DNA of 64,000 nucleotides from Nostoc sp. PCC 7107 (GTDB lineage Bacteria > Cyanobacteriota > Cyanobacteriia > Cyanobacteriales > Nostocaceae): assembly GCF_000316625.1 (NCBI RefSeq), contig NC_019676.1, forward strand, positions 2,622,501 through 2,686,500, read 5' to 3'. Numbering within the stretch: position 1 is the first letter of the stretch; every line of letters begins with the position of its first letter. Below, one piece after another: positions 36,227-44,815 of the stretch. Made by a program: the position numbers and the translations under genes. A model generated the notes under the pieces. That model saw nothing but the letters and a program-made list of their open reading frames with translations. It was not told the DNA's origin and did not search any database.

Positions 36227-36850
36227 TTATTCAGATTTTTCTGAATAGAGGTTGTGAGTCGTGATGTAGAATCTGACCGGCTCAGGAACTAAAGACTTAA
36301 TAGATTTACTTTCGCAACAAAGTTTGCGAATATGACTTGACGAAACGCCTACTAAGGGTATATCCAAGAATTGCCAGCGAATCGTAGATGACATCTGTCT
36401 TAGTTGTTGCTCTACTTGTTGGCAAACTATATCGCTTTGAACTATATCAATATCTAATTGTCGGGGCGCAATCAACCAATCACACATTTGTGCTAGTTCG
36501 TGTCCACGGTACCAACGAGGTAAAGTTTGGAAAGTATCCAAACCCACAATCCAGTACCAGAGAGCATTTGAATAAATAGCAGATAAGTCAATGAAAGTGT
36601 TGATGGCATAAGAAGTTCCAGTGCGACTGGTCTCAACTAACGAGACAGTAAAAGCTGGGTTTTCTTGTGTTACTAGTTGCAGCATCTTTACCCGATGCTC
36701 AAATGGTGCTGCTTGTTTATGTGGAGGATTGAGCGATGGTACCCAAATTATTTGATCTAGGGGTAGTTGATGCAAAGCCGTTTCGGCTATAAGCAAGTGT
36801 CCCCAATGAATCGGATCAAATGTGCCACCAAAAATTGCCAGTTGCTGCAT
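36227..36850 (-). CDS. nadD: Nicotinate-nucleotide adenylyltransferase
   Basis: NadD joins nicotinate mononucleotide and ATP to form nicotinate adenine dinucleotide. The 207-residue protein has the nucleotidyltransferase signature GGTFDPIHWGHL at the N-terminus and the C-terminal ATP-binding VGVSSSHIRKL, along with WVPSLNPPHK, typical of NadD. It lies 117 bases upstream of gap2 on the same strand. Sequence near its C-terminus (CESKSIKSLVPEPVRFYI) is ordinary for the family. Confidence 0.94.
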   Translation of the reverse strand: MQQLAIFGGTFDPIHWGHLLIAETALHQLPLDQIIWVPSLNPPHKQAAPFEHRVKMLQLVTQENPAFTVSLVETSRTGTSYAINTFIDLSAIYSNALWYWIVGLDTFQTLPRWYRGHELAQMCDWLIAPRQLDIDIVQSDIVCQQVEQQLRQMSSTIRWQFLDIPLVGVSSSHIRKLCCESKSIKSLVPEPVRFYITTHNLYSEKSE

Positions 36851-37245
36851 TCAATCATGCCTAGGCTTATACATTTGAAACACAATTTCATTATCAATGT
36901 ATTATTGTACTCAATTCATGCCTTAGCTTGATGAAATTTAAAAGTGATTTGCTTACGAATGTATTATCGTAACTCTTACCAGTCAGGAATCTAAAAATAT
37001 GTATTTGTCATTACATGAATTTCTTTCCCGATGCAGTGGAAATTTTCAGAATAATCTTAAAAACAGTTCAGAAATAGCAAAAACCTCCTACAAAGGTAAA
37101 ATCATTCTCAATCCGCATAACGAAAGCGGAAAAGCTCTAAGACAACAAGCCTAAAAAAGCTGTAGAAAAATTTACGGTAAAAAACAAATTCCTGTTATGA
37201 TACGCGTGTCATTTGTGAATATGGTGTGGTGTAGAGGAGTAATCA
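36851..37245. other. Gene-free divergent promoter region of nadD and murC
   Basis: About 395 bases with no coding frame, between divergent genes. No clear regulatory motif was found beyond AT-rich sequence near both starts; AGAGGAG lies 10 bases before the murC ATG as its ribosome site. Confidence 0.4.
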
Positions 37246-38706
37246 ATGAGTAATGCTGTGGATTTTGGCGGTAGACCATTCCATTTCATTGGAATTGGTG
37301 GCATAGGTATGTCTGCTCTGGCTTATGTATTGGCAAAGCGTAAATTGCCAGTATCAGGTTCAGATGTTCGGCCGAATCATATTACGCGCAAGTTGGAATC
37401 TATCGGTACACATATTTTTGGTAAGCAAGAAGCAAGTAATCTTGAATTCTTTCATCCCAAGGTAATGACGAATGAAGCAGCATTAAGTTCACAAGAATTA
37501 TTAGCTGTTCCTGTGTCCTTACTACCTCAAGTAATTTGTTCAACTGCAATTAACACTAACAATTTAGAATATAAAGCTGCTTTAGAATTAGGTTGTCCGA
37601 TATTGCATCGCTCAGATGTACTAGCTGCTTTGATTGCTGATTATAAAAGCGTCGCTGTAGCAGGTACTCATGGCAAAACTACAACAAGTAGTATGATTGG
37701 TTATATGCTTCTGCAAGCTGGTTTAGACCCCACAATTTTGGTAGGTGGTGAAGTCAATGCTTGGGAAGGTAATGCTCGCTTGGGAGAAAGCCAATATCTA
37801 GTAGCAGAAGCAGATGAATCTGATGGTTCTTTAGTGAAACATGCGCCGGAAATTGGCATCATAACTAACATTGAACTAGATCACCCTGACCACTACGACA
37901 CATTAGAAGAAGTAATTGATACCTTCCAAACATTTGCGCGGGGTTGTAAGACCTTAATCGGCAGTATTGATTGTGAGACAGTACGCGATCGCCTGCAACC
38001 TACAATCAGCTACAGTCTACATCAAGATACTAATGCTGACTATAGCGTTACTAATATTGACTATCGTCATGATGGCACCACAGCGCTGCTTTGGGAACGA
38101 GGTAAAGCTTTAGGTGTGTTAAAGTTGCGCTTACTGGGTCGTCATAACCTTAGCAATGCTCTTGCCGCAGTTGCTGTCGGTCGAGTTTTAAATTTAGAAT
38201 TTGGTGAAATCGCCAAAGCTATTGCCACTTTTGAAGGTGCAAGACGACGCTTTGAATTTCGCGGAGAAGTTGATGGCATTACATTTATTGATGACTATGC
38301 CCATCATCCTAGTGAGTTGCGTGCTACTCTGGCGGCTGCACGTCTTCAGGCTAGACCAGGGCAAAGAGTGGTGGCTATCTTCCAACCCCATCGCTATAGT
38401 CGCACACTGACGTTTTTAGAAGAATTTTCTGAGTCGTTTGCCCACGCTGATTTAGTTGTACTAACTGATATTTACAGTGCAGGCGAACCTAACTTAGGGC
38501 AAATTAGTGGTGAGCAGTTAGCAGCAGAAGTGGGCAAATTCCATCCACAAGTGGTATACCAATCAACTTTGCCTCAAGTGCGCGAGTTCTTGCTGAAAAC
38601 TCTCCGCCCTGGAGACTTAGCACTATTCCTTGGTGCAGGAAATCTCAATCAAGTAATTCCAGAATTAATTGCTACTCTTTGCGAAGCTGCTACAGCCACA
38701 TCCTAA
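37246..38706 (+). CDS. murC: UDP-N-acetylmuramate--L-alanine ligase
   Basis: MurC adds L-alanine to UDP-N-acetylmuramic acid in peptidoglycan synthesis. The 486-residue protein begins with the Rossmann-like HFIGIGGIGMSALAYVLA, has the ATP-binding AGTHGKTTTSSM (140-150), the catalytic EADESDGSL, NIELDHPDHY, GRHNLSNALAA and FIDDYAHHPSEL motifs. Length is typical. It is followed closely by murB. Confidence 0.97.
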   Translation: MSNAVDFGGRPFHFIGIGGIGMSALAYVLAKRKLPVSGSDVRPNHITRKLESIGTHIFGKQEASNLEFFHPKVMTNEAALSSQELLAVPVSLLPQVICSTAINTNNLEYKAALELGCPILHRSDVLAALIADYKSVAVAGTHGKTTTSSMIGYMLLQAGLDPTILVGGEVNAWEGNARLGESQYLVAEADESDGSLVKHAPEIGIITNIELDHPDHYDTLEEVIDTFQTFARGCKTLIGSIDCETVRDRLQPTISYSLHQDTNADYSVTNIDYRHDGTTALLWERGKALGVLKLRLLGRHNLSNALAAVAVGRVLNLEFGEIAKAIATFEGARRRFEFRGEVDGITFIDDYAHHPSELRATLAAARLQARPGQRVVAIFQPHRYSRTLTFLEEFSESFAHADLVVLTDIYSAGEPNLGQISGEQLAAEVGKFHPQVVYQSTLPQVREFLLKTLRPGDLALFLGAGNLNQVIPELIATLCEAATATS

Positions 38707-38794
38707 GACCGTTAAGTAACTGCGCTATCAATCCATAATTATTGCTGTATTTTTGCGGCAGAAAAATGTAAAAAGTTCACAAATTGATCTCAAA

Positions 38795-39796
38795 ATGAAA
38801 ATCTCCCAGGCAGCTGGAAACATCTGCACAGTTTCTGCTACACCTACACAGAAACCAGAAACAGATAAATCATCAGATAGCAAAATAATTTATTTACCAG
38901 GCACAGATTGTATTATTAAGCCACAAGCTTCGTTGTCGGCATTCACATCTTATAGAGTCGGCGGAGCAGCAGAATGGTATGTTGCTCCCCGCAACTTAGA
39001 AGCATTGCAAGCCAGCTTGAATTACGCAAAAGAACATAATTTAAGAGTAACAACTTTAGGTGCAGGTTCTAACCTGCTAGTAAGCGATCGCGGTTTACCT
39101 GGTTTAGTGATTGCCACACGCCATCTTCGTCACAGCAATTTTGACCCAGAAACAGGTTTAGTAACACTAGCTGCGGGAGAATCAATTCCTAGCCTAGCAT
39201 GGGAAGCAGCACAACTGGGCTGGCAAGGTTTAGAGTGGGCTGTTGGTATTCCCGGAACCGTGGGTGGTGCCGTAGTTATGAATGCTGGCGCACATCATAG
39301 CTGCATCGCAGATATTTTGGTGAGTGCTGAAGTCTTTTCACCTGATGGTAAACTAGAAACTCTTACACCAGAGCAATTAGGTTATACCTACAGAACTTCA
39401 TTACTCCAGGGAAGCGATCGCATTGTTACACAAGCAACTTTCCAATTGCAACCAGGTGCTGATCCAGCCAAAATTTTAGCATTAACTAAACAACACAAAC
39501 AGCATCGGCTTTCTACTCAACCTTATAATTTTCCCAGTTGTGGTAGCGTATTCCGCAATCCCAAACCTTACACTGCTGGCTGGTTAATTGAACAAACAGG
39601 TCTCAAAGGCTATCAAATAGGCGGCGCACAAGTGGCACAACTCCACGCCAATTTCATTGTGAATCGAGGTGGAGCGAAAGCTAGTGATATTTTCTGCTTA
39701 ATTCGTCACATTCAAGAACAAGTGCAAGAACGCTGGTCAATTTTGTTAGAGCCAGAAGTCAAAATGATGGGTGAGTTTCAGGCAGCTTGTGGATAG
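38795..39796 (+). CDS. murB: UDP-N-acetylenolpyruvoylglucosamine reductase
   Basis: MurB, an FAD enzyme, reduces UDP-GlcNAc-enolpyruvate to UDP-MurNAc, the substrate of MurC. The protein (333 residues from the ATG at 38795) has [53 protein letters not shown], the active-site [12 protein letters not shown] and the ending [12 protein letters not shown]. The first 45 residues form a variable extension; a TTG 14 codons earlier is possible but less likely. It follows murC in what looks like one operon. Confidence 0.95.
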   Translation: MKISQAAGNICTVSATPTQKPETDKSSDSKIIYLPGTDCIIKPQASLSAFTSYRVGGAAEWYVAPRNLEALQASLNYAKEHNLRVTTLGAGSNLLVSDRGLPGLVIATRHLRHSNFDPETGLVTLAAGESIPSLAWEAAQLGWQGLEWAVGIPGTVGGAVVMNAGAHHSCIADILVSAEVFSPDGKLETLTPEQLGYTYRTSLLQGSDRIVTQATFQLQPGADPAKILALTKQHKQHRLSTQPYNFPSCGSVFRNPKPYTAGWLIEQTGLKGYQIGGAQVAQLHANFIVNRGGAKASDIFCLIRHIQEQVQERWSILLEPEVKMMGEFQAACG

Positions 39797-39972
39797 TACA
39801 CAAAAGTATGAAGTCTGAAGGTTAAAATATGGAGTTTTATCCTTTAGTCTTCTTACTTTATTCTTAAGTCGCTTCACGACCTATTAATTATTAGTAACAA
39901 AAGTGGCAAATTGCCACCCGCATCTATAATTGAATTTGATTTGTTATTGAAAGCACACGCGGACAATCAATT

Positions 39973-40320
39973 ATGACAGGTAAAGGACAAGGATTCGGCT
40001 TTGGCTTAGGAAAAATGAAAGAACTAGCCGAAGCCTTTAAAAAAGCGCAGCAAGTTCAAGAAGGCGCAAAGCGACTCCAAGAAGAATTGGAGCAAATGGA
40101 AATTCAAGGAGAAGCTGGCGGTGGTCTAGTCAAGGTGATTGTCAGCGGAAACCAAGAACCGAAACGGGTAGAAATTTCTCCCGATGCCTTAGCACAAGGA
40201 TCAGAACTACTTTCTGATCTCATAACAGTGGCAATGAAAGATGCTTATAACAAGTCCACAGCAACAATGCGGGAACGCATGGAAGAATTAACCAGTGGAC
40301 TCGAACTGCCTGGATTTTAA
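39973..40320 (+). CDS. YbaB/EbfC-family nucleoid-associated protein
   Basis: A 115-residue protein with a long N-terminal coiled-coil helix (about 10-50, [29 protein letters not shown] split over its length) and the family core [17 protein letters not shown] and [15 protein letters not shown]. YbaB/EbfC proteins are dimers that bind DNA without strong sequence preference and shape the nucleoid. It follows murB by 176 bases and precedes a phosphatase gene. Confidence 0.95.
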   Translation: MTGKGQGFGFGLGKMKELAEAFKKAQQVQEGAKRLQEELEQMEIQGEAGGGLVKVIVSGNQEPKRVEISPDALAQGSELLSDLITVAMKDAYNKSTATMRERMEELTSGLELPGF

Positions 40321-40321
40321 T

Positions 40322-40384
40322 TAGTAGTCATTGGTCAATAGTCATTAGTCATTGGTTTGTACAAATGGCAAATGACTAATGACA
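40322..40384. repeat. Heptamer-type repeat (AGTCATT)n
   Basis: AGTCATTGGTCAATAGTCAT and the following bases are built from variants of the seven-base unit AGTCATT, partly inverted (AATGACTAATGAC). Similar tracts occur at 14835-14880, 27043-27072, 30040-30085, 34035-34058 and 42540-42565. Confidence 0.65.
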
Positions 40385-40408
40385 AGTGACAAAGAACAAA
40401 AAATACCT

Positions 40409-40894
40409 ATGTCCTACAAACTATTGTTTGTCTGTCTGGGGAACATTTGTCGTTCACCATCGGCGGAAAACATCATGAATCATCTGATTGATCAGGTTGG
40501 ATTAAGTAGCAGCATCTTCTGTGATTCTGCTGGGACATCTAGCTATCACATTGGTAGTCAGCCTGACCGTCGGATGAGTGCGGCTGCGGCTGCTAAATTG
40601 GGAATTCAACTGCGTGGTCGAGCCAGACAGTTTGCCAAGTCTGATTTTCAAGAGTTTGATCTGATTTTGGCAATGGATCGAGATAATTATGAGGATATTC
40701 TCACCCTTGACCCAACTGGCAAATATCACGACAAAGTACGCTTAATGTGTGATTTTTGTACTCGACATAGCCTGAAGGAAGTTCCTGATCCCTACTACGG
40801 CGGCGTAGAGGGATTCAATCAAGTTATTGATTTACTAGTTGATGCTTGTGAAGGGCTACTTCAAGAGATTAATAATCAGCAATTAAAAGCTTAA
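40409..40894 (+). CDS. Low-molecular-weight protein-tyrosine phosphatase
   Basis: The 161-residue protein has the CX5R loop VCLGNICRS (Cys9, Arg15) at its N-terminus and the general-acid segment VPDPYYGG near residue 130, both needed for catalysis. Partners in bacteria are often Wzc-type tyrosine kinases; one such kinase is encoded at 51892-54084, though not adjacent. The frame opens ten codons earlier within a dispersed repeat; the ATG at 40409 (MSYKLLFVCLG) is the likelier start. Confidence 0.93.
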   Translation: MSYKLLFVCLGNICRSPSAENIMNHLIDQVGLSSSIFCDSAGTSSYHIGSQPDRRMSAAAAAKLGIQLRGRARQFAKSDFQEFDLILAMDRDNYEDILTLDPTGKYHDKVRLMCDFCTRHSLKEVPDPYYGGVEGFNQVIDLLVDACEGLLQEINNQQLKA

Positions 40895-40912
40895 TTGAAA
40901 TAGCGTCAGCAG

Positions 40913-41596
40913 CTATTCTACTAAACCATGTTTGATGGCAAACCGCACCAGTTCAGCCCGGTTACTGGTAGCGGTTTTTCTTAATAAACTACTAACATAT
41001 TTTTCTACTGTTCTCGAACTCAGGTGTAATTGTTGACCCATTTCGACATTTGACAAGCCATGAGTCAGTAGTTCGAGAACTTCTTGTTCTCTAGAAGTCA
41101 GAGATGAGAAAAACTCAGGTTTTCCCAAATGGGTAAATACAGAGTTATGAGTTTCTAGTGTTGTTACTGGGGTTGAAGTAGTGACATTTTCTTTATGAGA
41201 AACCCGGTACTCTGATTGAATAATTTGCGATCGCTCCAACAAATTGCGAATCGCCGCTGCTAACTCCTCCAACTCAAACGGTTTTGGTAAATATAAATCA
41301 CACCCCGACTGATAACCTAGAATTCTCTCTTGGGTTTTGATACGTGCCGTTAATAAAATTACAGGCAATAAGCGGAATCCTGCTTGTTGGCGCACCCGAC
41401 GCACCAATTCATAGCCATTCATCCTTGGCATGACAATATCGGTCACAATTAAATCAGGACGGTATTCTTCTACCATTGCCAAAGCCTCTTGACCGTCATT
41501 AGCCGTGATCACCGAGTAGCCAGACAGTTCAAGATAATCACTAATAGACAGACGAGTGCCCAGGTCGTCATCCACCACAAGGATCGTCAAGGGCAT
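40913..41596 (-). CDS. Two-component response regulator, LuxR/NarL type
   Basis: From the ATG at 41596 (227 residues): receiver domain with VVDDD at 7-11, phospho-acceptor Asp53 in VTDIVMP, LLTARI and LPKPFELEEL, then a linker and a LuxR helix-turn-helix (SLTSREQEVLELLTHGLSNV and following). The 24 codons upstream of the ATG are not family-like. It is a paralogue of the regulator at 13246-13941; both end in a conserved NRAELVRFA-KHGL type tail. It converges on the phosphatase gene. The cognate kinase is unknown. Confidence 0.92.
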   Translation of the reverse strand: MPLTILVVDDDLGTRLSISDYLELSGYSVITANDGQEALAMVEEYRPDLIVTDIVMPRMNGYELVRRVRQQAGFRLLPVILLTARIKTQERILGYQSGCDLYLPKPFELEELAAAIRNLLERSQIIQSEYRVSHKENVTTSTPVTTLETHNSVFTHLGKPEFFSSLTSREQEVLELLTHGLSNVEMGQQLHLSSRTVEKYVSSLLRKTATSNRAELVRFAIKHGLVE

Positions 41597-42071
41597 GGAC
41601 AGTACACCCCTAGCATTTTTGTTACTTAGAAATTTGCATCTACGAACTGTTTCTGTGAACACAGGCAATAATAGTGTTCTTATGTTTCATACTACGACAG
41701 GATTACTAGCTAATGACTGTCCGATAGGGAATTTCTAAAGAAAATCTTAAATCATTAGGAGTAGCTCAAGCAGTTTAACTTAGGTTTAATAGCTAGTGCT
41801 TGTCAGGCATAGAGACTTTTGTAATTCTTAACAACACGCAATTAATATAAAGTATTTACTCACCATAATGTAAATAATATTGCCTTTATCAATCATAATG
41901 CCGCAACTAGTTGGCAAATAACATTTTAATTGATGGCTATAAAAAGTTAGAATAATAGGATAACACTGATATTCAACAAATAATTAATTTATAGTAGTTT
42001 AATGTGCCTCTATAAATTCACAAAGTAGCCTAAACAATTTTGGCAACACATTTAAAGTCATAAAAATATCA
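41597..42071. other. Gene-free divergent region between the response regulator and smpB
   Basis: About 475 AT-rich bases with no coding frame. No tmRNA gene or other RNA was recognised despite the nearness of smpB. Confidence 0.4.
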
Positions 42072-42539
42072 ATGAGTGAAAAAAGCGACAGTTACAAAGT
42101 TATTAGCGACAATCGTCAAGCCCGTTATTTGTATGAAATCTTGGAAACCTATGAAGCTGGCGTTCAGTTGACTGGAACAGAGGTTAAGTCTATTCGTGCC
42201 GGCAAGGTAAATCTACAAGATGGTTATGGTTTGATTCGTGATGGGGAACTATGGCTACTCAATGTACATATTTCTCCATACAATGCCAGTGGACAATATT
42301 TCAATCATGAACCAAGGCGGACGCGTAAGCTATTGCTGCATCGTCAAGAAATTCGTAAGTTAATTGGCAAAGTCGAACAACAGGGCTTGACACTAGTACC
42401 TTTAAAAATGTATCTCAAGCGAGGTTGGGTAAAAATTAGCCTTGCACTAGGTAAAGGTAAAAAAATTCATGACAAGCGAGATGATATCAAACGCCGTCAA
42501 GATCAACGCGATATTCAAAGAGCAATGAAAAATTATTAA
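42072..42539 (+). CDS. smpB: SsrA-binding protein SmpB
   Basis: SmpB delivers tmRNA to stalled ribosomes. The 155-residue protein has the oligonucleotide-binding barrel with YEILETYEAGVQLTGTEVKS, GYGLIRDGELWLLNVHISPY, LLLHRQEIRKL and a C-terminal basic tail (KKIHDKRDDIKRRQDQRDIQ) that mimics tRNA in the decoding site. Length is normal. It stands alone. Confidence 0.97.
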   Translation: MSEKSDSYKVISDNRQARYLYEILETYEAGVQLTGTEVKSIRAGKVNLQDGYGLIRDGELWLLNVHISPYNASGQYFNHEPRRTRKLLLHRQEIRKLIGKVEQQGLTLVPLKMYLKRGWVKISLALGKGKKIHDKRDDIKRRQDQRDIQRAMKNY

Positions 42540-42732
42540 ATTGTCAATAGTCATTGGTCATTAGTTTCTCCTCTGCTTTTTCGCACTCCCCATTCCCTAC
42601 CCACAACTCCCTAGACTATATATCCTCAGCGTGAGTTGAGAAAAAACCTAGTTTATAGCTACAGATTGATTCTGGTTGCGTTAGGACTCGATACAGTGGT
42701 GAGTAACTTTGGAAGCAATGAGGAACTTTATC

Positions 42733-43011
42733 ATGAAAAGCAACCTTACTAAAGCTCTTGGCGCTGGAGTACTAACATTAGGGATGGCAATTATGCCTTT
42801 AACAACATTGCCTGTACAAGCGCAGGACAATACTACTACCACTGGTGATGCACCACGGACAACTACTTACGATCGCAATGATTTTGATTGGGGTTGGCTA
42901 GGATTACTCGGTCTGCTTGGTTTAGCTGGTTTAGCTGGTAGAAAGCATAACGATGAAACTACTCGTTACCGTGATCCTAATGCTCCTGGTGCTACTAGCT
43001 ATAGAGACTAA
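42733..43011 (+). CDS. Small exported protein with WGxxGxxG-type C-terminal tail
   Basis: The 92-residue protein has a signal peptide (MKSNLTKALGAGVLTLGMAI, likely cleaved after VQAQ), a short Thr/Asp-rich region, then DFDWGWLGLLGLLGLAGLAG followed by RKHND and a 20-residue hydrophilic end. The WG, Gly-rich hydrophobic run and following basic residues match the WGxxGxxG family of small secreted proteins, which look like sorting signals. The start is set by GAGGA nine bases before the ATG at 42733. An exosortase gene lies 5 kb away, but no link is proven. Confidence 0.85.
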   Translation: MKSNLTKALGAGVLTLGMAIMPLTTLPVQAQDNTTTTGDAPRTTTYDRNDFDWGWLGLLGLLGLAGLAGRKHNDETTRYRDPNAPGATSYRD

Positions 43012-43048
43012 CGCCACAATATAGAATGCAGAAAAATCAAGAACAGAG

Positions 43049-43083
43049 ATGGGCAAGTGAGAGTAGAAACTTGCCCATTTATT
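43049..43083 (+). terminator. Intrinsic terminator after the WGxxGxxG gene
   Basis: ATGGGCAAGT (43049-43058) and ACTTGCCCAT (43069-43078) form a perfect 10-bp stem with a 10-base loop, followed by TTATTC. It may also serve the converging IctB-family gene ending at 43089. Confidence 0.7.
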
Positions 43084-43088
43084 CAGAA

Positions 43089-44516
43089 TTAATTAGTAGC
43101 AGAATCTGGATTAGATGAATTAATCAGTTGGCTATTGTTTTGATTTAGCGGCATCCAGTAGCTGGCAATTATAGCCACCATTAACCACCATAGGGTATTA
43201 ACTTCCGGCCGGAACCAAATTGTATCTACTGTGCCGTGAGCTAACATCCCCAGCAAAGTAGCACAAGCACCAATTAACCAAAATCCTTGGATATTTCTCG
43301 ATTCTCGCAATCTTCGCAGTTGTAACAGTGCTGTATTAAAGGTGACTAAAATTAGCCATAAAAAACAAGCTAAACCAATAAAGCCAGTTTCAACAGCTAC
43401 CTCTAGCAGAATTGAGTAAGCGCTTAAAGCGCTATAACGAGGACGTTGATAAAGTGGGTAGATTTTATTAAAAGCATTATGACCAGGGCCAATGCCGATA
43501 ATGGGGCGATCGCGGATCATTTCAAAGACAGCATCCCAAACATTGCGGCGATAATTATTACTGCTATCTTGGCGATCGGCAAAAATACTAAAAACTCGCA
43601 GACGGACTGGCTCCACAAAGATAACGGCTAGGAGCAATAATACCAGTGTACCTCCCAAAATTATCGGCAGTGACCAAGTACGCCAAAAAGGAGGTAGTTC
43701 TAGACTCCGCCAATAAACTAATAATGCGATCGCAGCTAAAATTGCTACTACTAGCCCTATCCACCCACCACGGCTAAAAGTCAAAATTAAGCAGGCACTA
43801 TTTACAACTAGCATTGTCAATGCTAAAGCTTTTTTGATCCAACCTTGCCAAGCAAAAATAGCTACTAAACTCAAAACAACGGCTGGCATTAAATACCCAG
43901 CTAACAAATTAGGATTACCCAAATAACTATAAACTCTGGTTGTTTTAGACAAAGGTGATTCTGGATCTACCCATGTAGCCAATTGGGCCGCGCCAAAAAA
44001 CCATTGCCGTAATCCATATACACTAACAATTAGCGATATATGTAGATATAAGGTAATAATCCAAGTTCGGAGACGTGGCAACCTGAGTACCCTGGCACAC
44101 AGGGCAAACAGCAACAAATATAGTGTTAATGTCACCAAATCGTTCAAAGCGGCCTTTTTCACTGGTGATAGTGCTGTAGCAACTACAGCAATTCCCCAAT
44201 AAAGCAATACCAACAAGTGAATAGGAGTAACTAATGGCACATTGGCTGGTACGGGTTCATCCGATAAAGTCAATAACAGCCAAAATCCTACACATGCTAT
44301 CAGCAGTACCCCGATCAATGTACTCGAAACAAAAGGAGCCAGAGCATAAATTAAGCTGATTAAAGCAGCTGCAATTATGTCTCCCCATTGAATCAAAATG
44401 CTGCTTTGCCGCCATGAATTGAACAAACCAACCAAAAAACGGCGTAAGTAGCTAGTAGCGAGGTATTCTTTGAGTGGTAAATCAGATAAAGTAAATCGTT
44501 GCCAGGCTAAATTCAT
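43089..44516 (-). CDS. ictB: IctB-family membrane protein (O-antigen ligase fold)
   Basis: From the ATG at 44516 the protein has 475 residues and about 10-12 membrane helices. It starts MNLAWQRFTLSDLPLKEYL and carries WRQSSILIQWGD, GLRQWFFGAAQLATWVDPES, YSYLGNPNLLAGYL and the Wzy/WaaL-type GIGPGHNAFNKIYPLYQRPR loop. IctB was named as a putative inorganic-carbon transporter, but its fold is that of O-antigen ligases, so the true role is open. A 16-codon upstream extension is not conserved. Confidence 0.9.
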   Translation of the reverse strand: MNLAWQRFTLSDLPLKEYLATSYLRRFLVGLFNSWRQSSILIQWGDIIAAALISLIYALAPFVSSTLIGVLLIACVGFWLLLTLSDEPVPANVPLVTPIHLLVLLYWGIAVVATALSPVKKAALNDLVTLTLYLLLFALCARVLRLPRLRTWIITLYLHISLIVSVYGLRQWFFGAAQLATWVDPESPLSKTTRVYSYLGNPNLLAGYLMPAVVLSLVAIFAWQGWIKKALALTMLVVNSACLILTFSRGGWIGLVVAILAAIALLVYWRSLELPPFWRTWSLPIILGGTLVLLLLAVIFVEPVRLRVFSIFADRQDSSNNYRRNVWDAVFEMIRDRPIIGIGPGHNAFNKIYPLYQRPRYSALSAYSILLEVAVETGFIGLACFLWLILVTFNTALLQLRRLRESRNIQGFWLIGACATLLGMLAHGTVDTIWFRPEVNTLWWLMVAIIASYWMPLNQNNSQLINSSNPDSATN

Positions 44517-44815
44517 AAAACACGCTGCATTTAATGAGCAAATCTGCACAGGCAGAACTTGCACTTAATCATCATGCCGGTGATTATAAACAGGCCACAA
44601 CGGAGATGGCAAATTTAGTAGAGAAACTTGCGTGCAAAGACACTAGTGTATCTGGGCAAAAATAGGAATATCACAGCTAAAAATTGGCAAAAAATCAAAA
44701 TTTAAGGTTTTTATATTTTTACTTATGCCTCTTCATACTAGTTATGATTCATCAGGTGATGCTGATTGAAGGGGAAAAATTAATAGTTGGGTAGATTTAA
44801 AAAAGTAGCTTGTGA

